Assembly: GCF_000285835.1 (NCBI RefSeq)
Contig: NZ_HE978600.1
Span: 159,102 to 223,101 of the forward strand
Reading direction: 5' to 3'
DNA: 64,000 nt
Origin: Brevibacterium senegalense
GTDB lineage: Bacteria > Actinomycetota > Actinomycetes > Actinomycetales > Brevibacteriaceae
In this document: positions 55,596 through 64,000 of the stretch, in pieces
Layout of the letters: every line of letters begins with the position of its first letter
How positions within the stretch are numbered: position 1 is the first letter of the stretch
Program-made: the position numbers and the translations under genes
Notes under the pieces: model-generated
What the model was told of the DNA's origin: nothing
The model's database searches: none
What the model saw: the letters and a program-made list of their open reading frames with translations, nothing else

Positions 55596-58106
55596 TCACT
55601 CCTCTGTGAGGGGACCCACCCCGTCGATGCGGAGGACGACCTCGCCGGCCTCGTCGCTGGCGGGCAGGTCGACGGTCGCGCGGATGGACCAGTCGCCGTC
55701 GCCCTGCGGGTCCGCCAGCACCTGCCGCACGCGCCACGTGTCCGCTCCCCGCTCGATGTGCACCATCCGCGCGGAGCGTGCGTCCGCGTCGATGCCCAGA
55801 TCGTCGTACTCGTCGTAGAAGGACTCGATCGCGTCCTCCCACTCGCGCGCACCCCAGCCGGACTCCCCGTCGAGCGCGCCCAGCTCGCGGTAGGCGGCGC
55901 GTTCAGCCAGCAGGACACGGTGGAACAGCGCGTTCCGGACGGCGGCCGTGAACCGGCGCTCGTCGGAGGTGAATGTCCGCTCCAGCGCGTGGAGCGCGAC
56001 GTCGGGCAGCTCCTCCCCCGGTTCCGCGAGTGCGGCCCACTCCTCGACGAGGCTCGAGTCGACGCGGACGACCAGATCGCCCAGCCACGTGATGATGTCC
56101 TCGAGCTCCTCGCCGCGCCGGTCGACCGGGACCGTCTGGACGAGGGCGCGCCACACGTCGAGGAGGTAGCGCAGGAGACCGCCCTCCACGCGGGCGATGC
56201 CGTAGTAGGCGACGAACTGCGAGAAGTTCATCGACTGCTCGATCATGTCCGCGACGATCGCCTTGGGCTCGATGCCGATCTCGCGCACCCACGGCGCGGT
56301 CTCCGCGTAGGCGTCGAACGCGGCCTCGAGGACCTCGCCGTTGGGCCGGGGCACGTCGAGGGAGTCGAGGATCTCCATCCGCTCCGCGTACTCGACGCCC
56401 TCCGCCTTGAGTGCCGCCACCTCGTCGCCCTTGATGCGGTCCAGCTGGCCGCGGATGATGTGGTGCTGGATCTGCGTCGTCGCCTCGATGACGCTCAGCG
56501 CGTCGAGCGCCCAGGTCTCCGACTGCTCGTCGAAGAGGTCGAGGGCCGCCAGCGCGAACGGGCTGAGCGGCTGGTTGAGAGCGAAGTCCGGGCCCAGGTC
56601 CGCGCTCAGCGCGTACTCGACGCGGCCGTCGTCCGTCACGGTCCGCTCGATGACGCCGCCGACCAGCAGGCTGCGACCGATCCGCAGCGCCCGCAGCATG
56701 AGGTCGAGGATCCGCTCGCGGGACTCGTGGGTGCGCTCGAGGAAGTCGCGGATCGTGTGGACGCCCGCGTGCGGACGCGCCAGCAGGTTCACGATCATCG
56801 AGTGGGTGATCCGCATGTGCGAGCGCAGCTGCTCCGGGGTGCCCGTCTCCAGGTTCTGGAACGTCTGCTGCGACCAGCCCACGTGGCCCTCGGGCGCCTT
56901 CTTCCGCTTGACCCGCTTCTGCTTCTTGGGATCGGACCCCGCCTTCGCGAGCGCGACCGCGTTCTCGATCTCGTGCTCCGGCGCCTGTGCGACGACGTAG
57001 CCCACGGAGTCGAAGCCCGCGCGGCCGGCGCGGCCGGCGATCTGCTGGAACTCGCGCACCTGCAGCTGCCGGACCCGGCGGCCGTCGAACTTGGCCAGCG
57101 AGGTGAAGAGCACCGTCCGGATGGGCACGTTGATGCCCACTCCCAGCGTGTCCGTCCCGCACACGACGCTCAGCAGGCCCGTGAGTGCCAGGTGCTCCAC
57201 GAGTCGTCGGTACCGGGGCAGCATGCCGGCGTGGTGCACGCCCACGCCGCCCAGGACCAGTCGCCGGAGTGTGACCCCGAAGCCCTTGCCGAAGCGGAAG
57301 CCGCGCACCTCCTGGGCGATCGCGTCCCGCTGCTCCCGTGTCGTCAGGTTGGCCGCGAGGATCGACTGCGCGAGCTCCACGGAGCGCGCCTGGACGAACG
57401 AGACGACGTAGACGGGCGCGCGGTCCTCCGCGACGAGCGAGGCGAGCTTCTCCAGCAGGGGCGAGGTCGAGTACTCGTACTCGAGCGGGACCGGTCGCTG
57501 CGCGGAGCCGATGTGCGCGGTGTCACGGCCGGTCAGGTCCGTGAGGCGCTGGGAGATGTCCGTCGTGTCACCCAGCGTCGCGGACATGAGGACGAACTGG
57601 GCCTGCGGCATCTCGAGCAGCGGCACCTGCCACGCCCAGCCGCGCTGCGGATCCCCGAAGTAGTGGAACTCGTCCATGACGACGAGCGCGACGTCCAGCT
57701 CACCGCCCTCGCGCAGGGCGTGGTTCGCGAGGATCTCCGCGGTCGCGCAGATGACCGGCGCCTCCGGGTTCACGGAGCTGTCGCCGGTCACCATGCCCAC
57801 GTTCTCGCGCCCCAGCGCTTCGACGAGCGAGAAGAACTTCTCGCTCACGAGTGCCTTGAGCGGCGCGGTGTAGTACGCGGTCCGGCCCGTCGACACCGCG
57901 TAGTACAGCGCCGCGAGTGCCACCATCGACTTGCCGGAGCCGGTGGGCGTCGCAACGATCGTGTTGTCGCCCGCGAGCACGGAGAGGATCGCGTCCTCCT
58001 GCGCGGGGTACAGGCTCATCCCGCTCTCCCGCACATGCGTCTCGAACGTCTCCCAGACGGTGTCGGCGTCTGCGAAGTCGTCGGGGATCTGCGGGAGTCG
58101 GGACAC
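55596..58106 (-). CDS. DEAD/DEAH-box helicase with DUF3516 domain
   Basis: 836-residue superfamily 2 helicase of a type common in actinobacteria. Motif I is ATPTGSGKS (about residue 54), motif II is MDEFHYFGD, motif III is LMSATLGDT, and motif VI is [14 protein letters not shown], the Ski2/Mtr4-like arrangement. The C-terminal ~400 residues are the DUF3516 region. It probably acts on RNA, but no partner is known. The GTG at 58106 is seven bases after AGGAG. uvrA follows after 37 bp. Confidence 0.88.
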   Translation of the reverse strand: MSRLPQIPDDFADADTVWETFETHVRESGMSLYPAQEDAILSVLAGDNTIVATPTGSGKSMVALAALYYAVSTGRTAYYTAPLKALVSEKFFSLVEALGRENVGMVTGDSSVNPEAPVICATAEILANHALREGGELDVALVVMDEFHYFGDPQRGWAWQVPLLEMPQAQFVLMSATLGDTTDISQRLTDLTGRDTAHIGSAQRPVPLEYEYSTSPLLEKLASLVAEDRAPVYVVSFVQARSVELAQSILAANLTTREQRDAIAQEVRGFRFGKGFGVTLRRLVLGGVGVHHAGMLPRYRRLVEHLALTGLLSVVCGTDTLGVGINVPIRTVLFTSLAKFDGRRVRQLQVREFQQIAGRAGRAGFDSVGYVVAQAPEHEIENAVALAKAGSDPKKQKRVKRKKAPEGHVGWSQQTFQNLETGTPEQLRSHMRITHSMIVNLLARPHAGVHTIRDFLERTHESRERILDLMLRALRIGRSLLVGGVIERTVTDDGRVEYALSADLGPDFALNQPLSPFALAALDLFDEQSETWALDALSVIEATTQIQHHIIRGQLDRIKGDEVAALKAEGVEYAERMEILDSLDVPRPNGEVLEAAFDAYAETAPWVREIGIEPKAIVADMIEQSMNFSQFVAYYGIARVEGGLLRYLLDVWRALVQTVPVDRRGEELEDIITWLGDLVVRVDSSLVEEWAALAEPGEELPDVALHALERTFTSDERRFTAAVRNALFHRVLLAERAAYRELGALDGESGWGAREWEDAIESFYDEYDDLGIDADARSARMVHIERGADTWRVRQVLADPQGDGDWSIRATVDLPASDEAGEVVLRIDGVGPLTEE

Positions 58107-58140
58107 GCGGGGGCTCCTGGGCTCGAGGGGTAGTGTCAGT

Positions 58141-58159
58141 GCACGGGGCGCACCCGTGC
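58141..58159. promoter_or_regulatory. hairpin/inverted repeat between the helicase and YciI-like genes
   Basis: GCACGGG (58141-58147) and CCCGTGC (58153-58159) flank a GCGCA loop in the 100-bp divergent gap. A TAGTGT -10 candidate for the plus strand lies just before it (58131-58136), so the repeat would fall at the transcription start. Confidence 0.35.
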
Positions 58160-58206
58160 TCCGAGACGAGTATCGCACTCGCACCCGACCGACACACAGG
58201 AGAGCC

Positions 58207-58494
58207 ATGGCAGTCTTCGCCGTCACCTACACCTACGGCCCCGATACGGAGAAGCGGATGGGGGTCCGCCCGGCCCACCGCGAGTGGCAGGCCGCGCAGC
58301 TGGAGGCCGGTCGCCTGCTGGCGTCCGGACCGCTCGAGGACGAGCTGACGCCCGGCGGCCTGCTGATCCTCCGCGGCAAGGACAAGGAGGAGATCGCGAC
58401 CCTGCTGGCGCAGGACCCGTACGCGGACGCGGGCGTCATCGACGACACGACGATCCGTGCGTGGACCCCCGTGTTCGGCCCCTTCGAGGCCTGA
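58207..58494 (+). CDS. YciI family protein
   Basis: 95-residue ferredoxin-like fold protein of the YciI family. The conserved His/Asp region is seen as VRPAHREWQAAQLEAGRLLASGPLED (the HREW...G..L.SGP pattern), with a C-terminal IRAWTPVFG. Members are small enzymes of uncertain activity, some acting as dehalogenase-like or lactone isomerase domains. AGGAGA is three bases before the ATG. It is followed by a good terminator and is a single-gene unit. Confidence 0.85.
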   Translation: MAVFAVTYTYGPDTEKRMGVRPAHREWQAAQLEAGRLLASGPLEDELTPGGLLILRGKDKEEIATLLAQDPYADAGVIDDTTIRAWTPVFGPFEA

Positions 58495-58514
58495 TCCGAC
58501 CCCACCACCGCCGA

Positions 58515-58546
58515 GGCCCCGGTCACCTGTCCAGGTGACCGGGGCC
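58515..58546. terminator. bidirectional terminator between the YciI-like gene and terC
   Basis: GGCCCCGGTCACCT (58515-58528) pairs perfectly with AGGTGACCGGGGCC (58533-58546) around a GTCC loop. The adjoining genes converge on it. Confidence 0.88.
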
Positions 58547-58575
58547 CACGCATACGGCCGGGTGGGGACAGCGGA

Positions 58576-59568
58576 TCAGTCGCGCCGCAGGGGCGCCTCC
58601 TGGGTCCGCTTCATCGCGATGAGGCTCGCGACGGTGGCGACGACCATCGCGAGGACGATGAAGCCCAGCGACTGCCACGTCGTGATGACCGGCACCTGCG
58701 AGGTGAAGGACTCCGGCAGCCACTCCGTCTCGTGGAGGGCGTGCAGGAACAGCTTCACACCGATGAAGGCGAGGATCGCGGCGATGCCGTAGTGCAGGTA
58801 CGGGAGTTTGTCGAGCAGGCCGCCCAGCAGGAAGTACAGCTGACGCAGTCCCATGAGCGCGAAGACGTTCGCCGTGAACACGAGGAACGGATCCTGCGTG
58901 ATGCCGAAGATGGCGGGGATCGAGTCGAGCGCGAACATGATGTCCGTCGTGCCGATCGCGATGAACACGATGAGCATGGGAGTGAAGAACTTCTTCCCGT
59001 CGATCGTGACGCGCAGCTTGTTCTCGTGGTACTCGTCCGTGATGTTGATCCGCTTGCGGAGGAAGCGGATGAACCCGTTCTCCGCGTCCTCGTCGTCCTC
59101 GCCGCTGAACGCCTGGCGCCACGCGGTCCACAGGAGGAAGGCGCCGAAGAGGAAGAACACCTCGATGAAGCGCTCGATGATCGCGGAGCCCGCGACGATG
59201 AAGATGCCGCGGAAGATGAGGGCGAGGATGATGCCCACCATGAGCACCTGTTGCTGGTACTTCTTGGGCACCGAGAAGCCGCTCATGATGATGACGAACA
59301 CGAACAGGTTGTCGATGCTGAGGCTGTACTCCGTCAGCCAGCCGGCGAGGAACTGTCCGCCGTGCTCCGCATCGCCCATCGCGAAGAGGACGCCGGCGAA
59401 GACGAGGGCGAGGCCCACGTAGAACGCGACCCACAGCGAGGCCTCCTTCATGGAGGGCGTGTGGGGCCGCTTGATGACCATGAGGAGGTCGGCGACGAGG
59501 ATCAGCACGAGCACGACACTCGAGACGACCTCGAACACGTGGTAGGGATCCTGGAAGAACTCTTGCAT
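58576..59568 (-). CDS. TerC/Alx family membrane protein (probable metal ion exporter)
   Basis: 330-residue protein with about nine hydrophobic segments. The TerC signature is SLSIDNLFVFVIIMSGFSVP, and the second repeat is IGTTDIMFALDSIPAIFGIT, both with conserved Asp in the membrane. Members (Alx, YceF, YkoY) export manganese. That agrees with the yybP-ykoY riboswitch just upstream. The ATG at 59568 is about five bases after AAAGG. The charged central loop contains EDDEDAEN. Confidence 0.9.
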   Translation of the reverse strand: MQEFFQDPYHVFEVVSSVVLVLILVADLLMVIKRPHTPSMKEASLWVAFYVGLALVFAGVLFAMGDAEHGGQFLAGWLTEYSLSIDNLFVFVIIMSGFSVPKKYQQQVLMVGIILALIFRGIFIVAGSAIIERFIEVFFLFGAFLLWTAWRQAFSGEDDEDAENGFIRFLRKRINITDEYHENKLRVTIDGKKFFTPMLIVFIAIGTTDIMFALDSIPAIFGITQDPFLVFTANVFALMGLRQLYFLLGGLLDKLPYLHYGIAAILAFIGVKLFLHALHETEWLPESFTSQVPVITTWQSLGFIVLAMVVATVASLIAMKRTQEAPLRRD

Positions 59569-59603
59569 GAGTGCCTTTCGGAGGAGAGTGGTCGCTGCAC
59601 GCG

Positions 59604-59708
59604 GTCGAAAGTCTCTCCCACGGCCAGCGGCCGCTCCGCATCCGGATCCGCAGGATGGCTGCGATCGTGGTGACGAATGCGGAAGGTGTCGGGATACTCC
59701 CCTTCAAC
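59604..59708 (-). promoter_or_regulatory. yybP-ykoY (Mn2+) riboswitch upstream of terC
   Basis: Read towards terC, the leader begins GUUGAAGGGGAGUA (59708-59695) and closes with GAGACUUUCGAC (59615-59604). The 5' GUUGAAGG and 3' CUUUCGAC (59611-59604) can pair over eight base pairs including two G-U pairs. CGUCA, the other conserved binding-loop word, lies at 59675-59671. The paired GGGGAGUA...CGUCA...GAGAC pattern is that of manganese-sensing yybP-ykoY RNAs, which often control TerC/Alx and MntP. A TACGAT -10 box (59722-59717) lies directly upstream. The terC ATG is 35 bases beyond the aptamer, leaving little room for a separate terminator, so control of translation is likely. Confidence 0.82.
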
Positions 59709-59728
59709 GACGGTTCATCGTACACCGA

Positions 59729-61906
59729 TCAGACGTGTCCCGCCTCCTTCATCTGCCGCAGCTCGCGCTTGAGGTCGCCCAGCTCGTCCCGCAGGCGGGC
59801 CGCGAGCTCGAACTGGAGGTCCGCCGCGGCCGCGTGCATCTGGTCGGTGAGCGTCGCGATGAGTTCGACGAGGTCCTCCGCCGGCGGCGCCAGCGGCGCT
59901 CCCGCACCCCGCGACGTGGAGAACGCCTCCCGCTGCTCGTCCGTGATCGTCGCGTTGAACCCGCGCTTGCCCTTGCCGTAGTCGAACTCCGCGAGGATCT
60001 CGCGGGTGTCCTCGTCCTCGCGCCGCAGGCGCTCCGTGATGTCGGAGAGCTTCTTGACGAGCGGCTGCGGGTCGATGCCGTGCTCCTCGTTGTGCGCGAT
60101 CTGCACCGCGCGCCGGCGGTCCGTCTCGTCGATCGCCTCGCGCATCGACCGTGTGATCGTGTCCGCGTACATGTGGACCTCGCCGTGCACGTTGCGGGCC
60201 GCGCGCCCGATCGTCTGGATGAGGGAGGTGGCCGACCGCAGGAAGCCCTCCTTGTCCGCGTCGAGGATCGACACGAGCGACACCTCCGGCAGATCGAGGC
60301 CCTCGCGCAGGAGGTTGATGCCCACGAGCACGTCGAAGTCGCCGGCCCGCAGCTCGCTCAGCAGCTCGACGCGGCGCAGCGTGTCGACGTCCGAGTGCAG
60401 GTACTCGACGCGCACCTGGTGCTCCAGCAGATAGTCCGTGAGGTCCTCCGCCATCTTCTTCGTGAGGGTCGTGACGAGCACGCGCTCGTTCCGCTCGACG
60501 CGGACCCGGATCTGCTCGAGCAGGTCGTCGATCTGCCCGCGTGTGGGCTTCACCTCGATGCGGGGGTCGACGAGGCCGGTGGGGCGGATGATCTGCTCGA
60601 CCGTCCCGTTCGCCCGCTCCAGTTCGAAGTCACCCGGGGTCGCGGACAGGTAGACGGTCTGGCCGATCCGGTCGAGGAACTCCCCGAACCGCAGGGGCCG
60701 GTTGTCGAGCGCGCTGGGCAGGCGGAACCCGTGGTCCACGAGGGTGCGCTTGCGCGACATGTCGCCCTCGTACATGCCGCCGATCTGCGGCACCGTCACG
60801 TGGGACTCGTCGATGACGAGGAGGAAGTCCTCCGGGAAGTAGTCGAGGAGGCAGTTGGGGGCCGTGCCCGCGGCGCGCCCGTCGATGTGGCGCGAGTAGT
60901 TCTCGATGCCGGAGGTGAAGCCCATCGAGCGCATCATCTCCAGGTCGTAGGTGGTGCGCATCTTGAGCCGCTGCGCCTCCAGCAGCTTGTTCTGGCCCTC
61001 GAGCTCCTCCAGCCGCTCCTGCAGCTCCTGCTCGATGTCCGTGATCGCCCGCCCCATCCGCTGGTCGCCGGCGACGTAGTGGCTGGCCGGGAAGATGTGG
61101 ACGACCTCCTCCTCCCGCACGATCTCGCCGGTGAGCGGGTGGAGCGTGTAGAGCGATTCCACTTCGTCGCCGAAGAACTCGATCCGCAGCGCCAGTTCCT
61201 CGTACTGCGGGATGATCTCGACCGTGTCCCCCCGCACGCGGAACGTGCCCCGCGTGAAGGCGACGTCGTTGCGCGAGTACTGCATCGAGACGAACCGCTT
61301 GAGCAGTTCGTCCCGGTCCAGTTCGTCGCCCACCGACAGCGACACCATCCGGTCGACGTACTCCTCCGGTGTGCCCAGGCCGTAGATGCAGCTGACGGTC
61401 GAGACGACGACGACGTCGCGGCGGGTCAGCAGCGCGTTCGTGGCGGAGTGCCGCAGGCGCTCGACCTCGTCGTTAATCGACGAGTCCTTCTCGATGAACG
61501 TGTCCGTCTGCGGGACGTAGGCCTCCGGCTGGTAGTAGTCGTAGTAGGACACGAAGTACTCGACCGCGTTGTGCGGCAGCAGCTGCCGGAACTCGTTCGC
61601 CAGCTGCGCGGCGAGCGTCTTGTTGTGCGCCATGACGAGCGTGGGCCGCTGCACCTGCTCGATGAGCCACGCGGTCGTCGCGGACTTGCCGGTGCCGGTG
61701 GCGCCCAGCAGGACGATGTCCTTCTCCCCCTGCTCCAGGCGCGCGGTCATGTCCGCGATCGCGGCCGGCTGGTCCCCCGACGGCGAGTAGTCCGACACGA
61801 CCTGGAACGGCGCGACGGACCGGACGATGTCCGGACGGTGGCCCACCAGCGGCACGGGGCGGCTGGGGGCGTCCTGCGGGCGGGTGTCCGGGTGCTGCGG
61901 GTCCAT
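59729..61906 (-). CDS. uvrB: excinuclease ABC subunit B
   Basis: 725-residue helicase-like damage-verification protein. Walker A is GATGTGKS (68-75), and the beta-hairpin is [58 protein letters not shown] and a C-terminal UVR motif ([20 protein letters not shown]) are present. The start is set at the ATG at 61906, which has TATCGT exactly seven bases upstream (61919-61914) and no ribosome-binding site; the frame is open to 61936, but that part is not conserved. It lies far from uvrA/uvrC, separated by terC and the YciI-like and helicase genes. Confidence 0.95.
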   Translation of the reverse strand: MDPQHPDTRPQDAPSRPVPLVGHRPDIVRSVAPFQVVSDYSPSGDQPAAIADMTARLEQGEKDIVLLGATGTGKSATTAWLIEQVQRPTLVMAHNKTLAAQLANEFRQLLPHNAVEYFVSYYDYYQPEAYVPQTDTFIEKDSSINDEVERLRHSATNALLTRRDVVVVSTVSCIYGLGTPEEYVDRMVSLSVGDELDRDELLKRFVSMQYSRNDVAFTRGTFRVRGDTVEIIPQYEELALRIEFFGDEVESLYTLHPLTGEIVREEEVVHIFPASHYVAGDQRMGRAITDIEQELQERLEELEGQNKLLEAQRLKMRTTYDLEMMRSMGFTSGIENYSRHIDGRAAGTAPNCLLDYFPEDFLLVIDESHVTVPQIGGMYEGDMSRKRTLVDHGFRLPSALDNRPLRFGEFLDRIGQTVYLSATPGDFELERANGTVEQIIRPTGLVDPRIEVKPTRGQIDDLLEQIRVRVERNERVLVTTLTKKMAEDLTDYLLEHQVRVEYLHSDVDTLRRVELLSELRAGDFDVLVGINLLREGLDLPEVSLVSILDADKEGFLRSATSLIQTIGRAARNVHGEVHMYADTITRSMREAIDETDRRRAVQIAHNEEHGIDPQPLVKKLSDITERLRREDEDTREILAEFDYGKGKRGFNATITDEQREAFSTSRGAGAPLAPPAEDLVELIATLTDQMHAAAADLQFELAARLRDELGDLKRELRQMKEAGHV

Positions 61907-61943
61907 GGCACACACGATAGCGCGGAGGACGGACACGGGAACC

Positions 61944-61966
61944 GCCCCGCAGGGCCGCTGCGGGGC
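61944..61966. promoter_or_regulatory. inverted repeat between divergent uvrB and osmC
   Basis: GCCCCGCAG (61944-61952) and CTGCGGGGC (61958-61966) flank a 5-bp spacer. The repeat lies directly before the osmC -10 box TAGACT (61968-61973) and 25 bp behind the uvrB -10 box, a good place for a repressor or activator of osmC. It could also be a chance GC stem. Confidence 0.4.
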
Positions 61967-62008
61967 CTAGACTCGGACCGGACGAAACGAACTCAGAAGG
62001 GGATGACG

Positions 62009-62437
62009 ATGGCGGAGACGATCTCGAAGGCGCACACGGTGTGGCGGGGCACGCTCCCGGAGGGCAGCGGCACGGTCTCGCTCGACAGCTCCGGCGCCGG
62101 CGCGCTGGCGGTCTCGTGGGAGGCGCGCGCGGAGGGCACCGGCACGGCGACGACGCCGGAGGAGCTGCTGGGCGCCGCCCACTCCGCCTGCTTCTCGATG
62201 GCCCTGTCGAACGCGCTCACCTCGAACGGCACGCCGCCCGAGGAGCTCTCGACCGGCGCGGACGTCAGCTTCTCCCCCGCCGACGGGATCACCGGAGTGC
62301 ACCTCTACGTCGTGGGCTCCGTGCCGAACCTCAGCGAGCCGGACTTCCGGACGATCGCCGAGCGCGCGAAGAAGGACTGCCCCGTCTCCCGCGCCCTCAA
62401 GGGCGTGTCGATCGAGCTCAGCGCGTCCCTGCGCTGA
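62009..62437 (+). CDS. OsmC family peroxiredoxin
   Basis: 142-residue thiol-dependent peroxidase. The reactive pair is Cys61 (AHSACFSMAL) and Cys124 (AKKDCPVSRAL), and VWRGTLPEGSGTVSL opens the fold. It fits OsmC rather than Ohr, which has a different first-Cys context. The ATG at 62009 is six bases after AAGGGG; an ATG two codons earlier (62003) sits on the site. TAGACT (61968-61973) is its -10. The end overlaps coaE on the other strand by 20 bp. Confidence 0.9.
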   Translation: MAETISKAHTVWRGTLPEGSGTVSLDSSGAGALAVSWEARAEGTGTATTPEELLGAAHSACFSMALSNALTSNGTPPEELSTGADVSFSPADGITGVHLYVVGSVPNLSEPDFRTIAERAKKDCPVSRALKGVSIELSASLR

Positions 62438-63359
62438 CCGTCACCGTCGCGGGACGGCCGGGGTCCGTCGTGAGCCACCGGTCGTCCCGCGGCGCGTAGC
62501 CCGCGTCGCGCAGAAGGGCGCCGACGGCCTCGGGGTCCGTGCCCGCCGGGACGCGCAGGTCGATTGCGACCCCGTCCGCAGCGGGCGACGCCGAGGCCGT
62601 GGCCGGCACCCCGGCACGGCCCGCTGTCCGCTCGAGCCGGGCCACGAGGCGCGCGCCCGCGGCACGCTGGGCCTCCTCCCCCGCCTCCGTCCCCGTGAGC
62701 GGCAGCGGCCGGGCCGGGATGCCGGCGGCGCGGTTCCGCCGGAACGGCTCGATCCGGTCCTCCCACAGCCGCGCGACCTGTGCGCGCAGGTGCTCCTGCG
62801 TCCCCGCGTTGTCGAGGGCCGTGTCGCACGCGAGGTGGCGCTGGGCGTCCGTCGCCTGCGCCCGGATGCGCCGCTGGGCGTCCTCCCGATCGAGGCCCCG
62901 ACTGGTCGTGAGGCGCTCGAGCCGCGTCTCCTCCGGCACGTCGACGAGCAGACTCAGGTGGTAGTTCCCCGTCATCCCGTTCTCCACGAGCAGCGGGACG
63001 TCGTGGACGACGACCGGCAGATGCGCGTGCTCCGCCAGCCGCGCGGCGGTCCGCTGCGCGATCGCGGGGTGCATGATCGCGTTGAGTGCCGCGGTCCGCT
63101 CCGGTGTCGCGAAGGCGAGACCTGCCAGCGCCGCGCGGTCCAGCGCGCCGTCGACCGCGAGGACCGCGTCCCCGAACTCCCGCCGCAGGGCCTCCAGGGC
63201 CGGTTCACCCGGCTCCACGACCTCGCGTGCGATGCGGTCCGCGTCGACGATCCCGGCTCCGCGGTCCGCCAGCAGTGCCGCGACGGTCGACTTGCCGGCG
63301 CCGATCCCCCCGGTGAGTCCCAGCAGCAGCGGAGAGGTGGGCGCGTGCGTCTCTGTCAT
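62418..63359 (-). CDS. coaE: dephospho-CoA kinase with partial C-terminal GrpB-like region
   Basis: 313-residue kinase for the last step of coenzyme A synthesis. P-loop GLTGGIGAGKS (14-24), DADRIAREVVEPG and VPLLVENGMTGNYHLSLLVDVPEE are family signatures, and the kinase part ends near residue 205. Mycobacterial CoaE carries a full GrpB/UPF0157 domain after this; here only about 100 residues follow, ending in DPGRPATVTVSAGTR, which looks like a shortened GrpB segment. The start ATG at 63359 is five bases after the upstream stop; GAGGA is near, and TAGGGT also lies seven bases upstream. Confidence 0.9.
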   Translation of the reverse strand: MTETHAPTSPLLLGLTGGIGAGKSTVAALLADRGAGIVDADRIAREVVEPGEPALEALRREFGDAVLAVDGALDRAALAGLAFATPERTAALNAIMHPAIAQRTAARLAEHAHLPVVVHDVPLLVENGMTGNYHLSLLVDVPEETRLERLTTSRGLDREDAQRRIRAQATDAQRHLACDTALDNAGTQEHLRAQVARLWEDRIEPFRRNRAAGIPARPLPLTGTEAGEEAQRAAGARLVARLERTAGRAGVPATASASPAADGVAIDLRVPAGTDPEAVGALLRDAGYAPRDDRWLTTDPGRPATVTVSAGTR

Positions 63360-63364
63360 GGTCC

Positions 63365-64000
63365 TCACCCTACTCCGCGCAGGTCGACGACCCACGTGTC
63401 CTCGACGCGCTCCGCGTGCGCTCCCGGCGTCCGCGCCAGCGCCTCCGCGAGCTCGTCCGCCGGCCCGGGCAGAAGGGGTGCGCCCTCCGGCACGAGGACG
63501 AACTCAGTCCCCCGGGCCCGGATGTCGCGGACGGCGTCCACGACCCGGGCCTCGTCGAGAGCCGCGGAGCCCCCAGGCCCCTCCGCCTCCCGCAGGAGCA
63601 CGTCGAGCGGGTCGAGCAGCGACTGGTAGAGGACCGGGTGGTCGTCGGTGCTCCCGATGAAGTACCCGCCGGTCTCGCGGTAGTGCATCCCGGTCTCCGC
63701 CTGCCACGCCATCGCCTGGGCGTGGTCGGGCTCCGCCACAGCCCGCGGGGTGGGCAGCGCCTTGACGACGGATCCCTGCGGGAGCGCCTCCTCGATCGCC
63801 CCGGCGGCGATCGCCGTGGGGATGTGCAGGACCCGGGTCTCGACCGCGGCGGGTGCGATGAGCACGCCCACGGATGCGACCGCCGCGACGGATGCGACCG
63901 CCGCGCGCGCACCCGCCCGCAGCGCGTGATGGAGCAGCACCGCGGTGAGCGCGCTCAGGACCAGCACCACGTGGACGGACAGGCGCATCGGCAGGATGTT
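63365..64000 (-). CDS. integral membrane protein, C-terminal part (N-terminus outside window)
   Basis: An open frame runs off the right edge; about 212 residues are visible. The first visible methionine is preceded by in-frame coding sequence (NILP), so the gene probably extends beyond the window. Two hydrophobic segments (VVLVLSALTAVLLHHAL and VASVAAVASVGVLIAPAAV) are followed by a soluble, probably extracytoplasmic domain with GMHYRETGGYFIGSTDDHPV and FVLVPEGAPLLPG. The layout recalls the C-terminal end of large glycosyltransferase-like or DUF2079-like membrane proteins, but I do not recognise it. It ends five bases before coaE, so the two may be co-transcribed. Confidence 0.65.
   Translation of the reverse strand, partial: NILPMRLSVHVVLVLSALTAVLLHHALRAGARAAVASVAAVASVGVLIAPAAVETRVLHIPTAIAAGAIEEALPQGSVVKALPTPRAVAEPDHAQAMAWQAETGMHYRETGGYFIGSTDDHPVLYQSLLDPLDVLLREAEGPGGSAALDEARVVDAVRDIRARGTEFVLVPEGAPLLPGPADELAEALARTPGAHAERVEDTWVVDLRGVG

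Overview
The window is dense, very GC-rich chromosomal DNA with strong G/C third-position bias and almost no non-coding space. Gene content and order point to an actinobacterium, probably order Micrococcales. The markers are whiA-yvcK-rapZ-uvrC, a SufR-led suf operon beside ctaA, the imuA'-imuB-dnaE2 mutasome, DUF222/HNH and DUF3099 proteins, an InhA-type FabI and tal-tkt-ctaB. A Dermabacteraceae/Brachybacterium-like source is plausible but is a guess. I see no insertion sequence, prophage, CRISPR array, tRNA or rRNA.

Layout. 1-4.7 kb: tail of a TetR-like regulator coupled to an acyl-CoA oxidase/dehydrogenase, then metY-metX (methionine synthesis) convergent to it. 4.7-12.6 kb: an SOS mutagenesis operon imuA'-imuB-dnaE2 behind a perfect LexA box, with a DUF222-HNH nuclease upstream. 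12.9-20.6 kb: trmL, a ThiD/PdxK kinase, type-B L31, a conserved phosphatase-like protein, a TrmH-family RNA methyltransferase, a TSUP transporter, an orphan ABC ATPase, an unknown protein, serB and a SixA-like phosphatase. 20.6-27.2 kb: fabG-fabI, a DUF3099 membrane protein, a small Cys/His protein, SURF1, RNase HI with an extra C-terminal domain, an ABC-F ATPase and a zinc metallopeptidase. 27.2-33.8 kb: sufR-sufB-sufD-Rieske ferredoxin-sufC-sufS-sufU-sufT. 33.9-38.8 kb: a two-gene ABC exporter, ctaA, an SfnG-like sulfone monooxygenase and ctaB. 39.0-47.8 kb: tkt-tal-pgi converging on gap-pgk-tpiA-secG. 47.8-58.1 kb: helicase-uvrA-uvrC-rapZ-yvcK-whiA. 58.2-64 kb: a YciI-like protein, terC under an apparent manganese (yybP-ykoY) riboswitch, uvrB, osmC, coaE and the end of a membrane protein.

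The genes form functional blocks: Fe-S assembly, haem A and cytochrome oxidase assembly (SURF1, CtaA, CtaB), central carbon metabolism, nucleotide excision repair and SOS mutagenesis. Many neighbours share ATGA or GTGA stop/start overlaps, which suggests translational coupling.

Points worth a second look: (i) a 14-bp perfect palindrome, GTCCCCGCGGGGAC, occurs six times plus one near copy between 7.8 and 24 kb, and all three copies inside genes are read as V-P-A-G-T; (ii) a manganese riboswitch before terC; (iii) recurrent TANNNT boxes 6-9 nt before start codons, including a near-symmetric divergent pair only 24 nt apart; (iv) TGAC direct repeats before the two sulphur genes metY and sfnG; (v) no zwf-opcA-pgl between pgi and secG, where pgi carries a long acidic tail; (vi) RNase HI with a ribbon-helix-helix-like tail.
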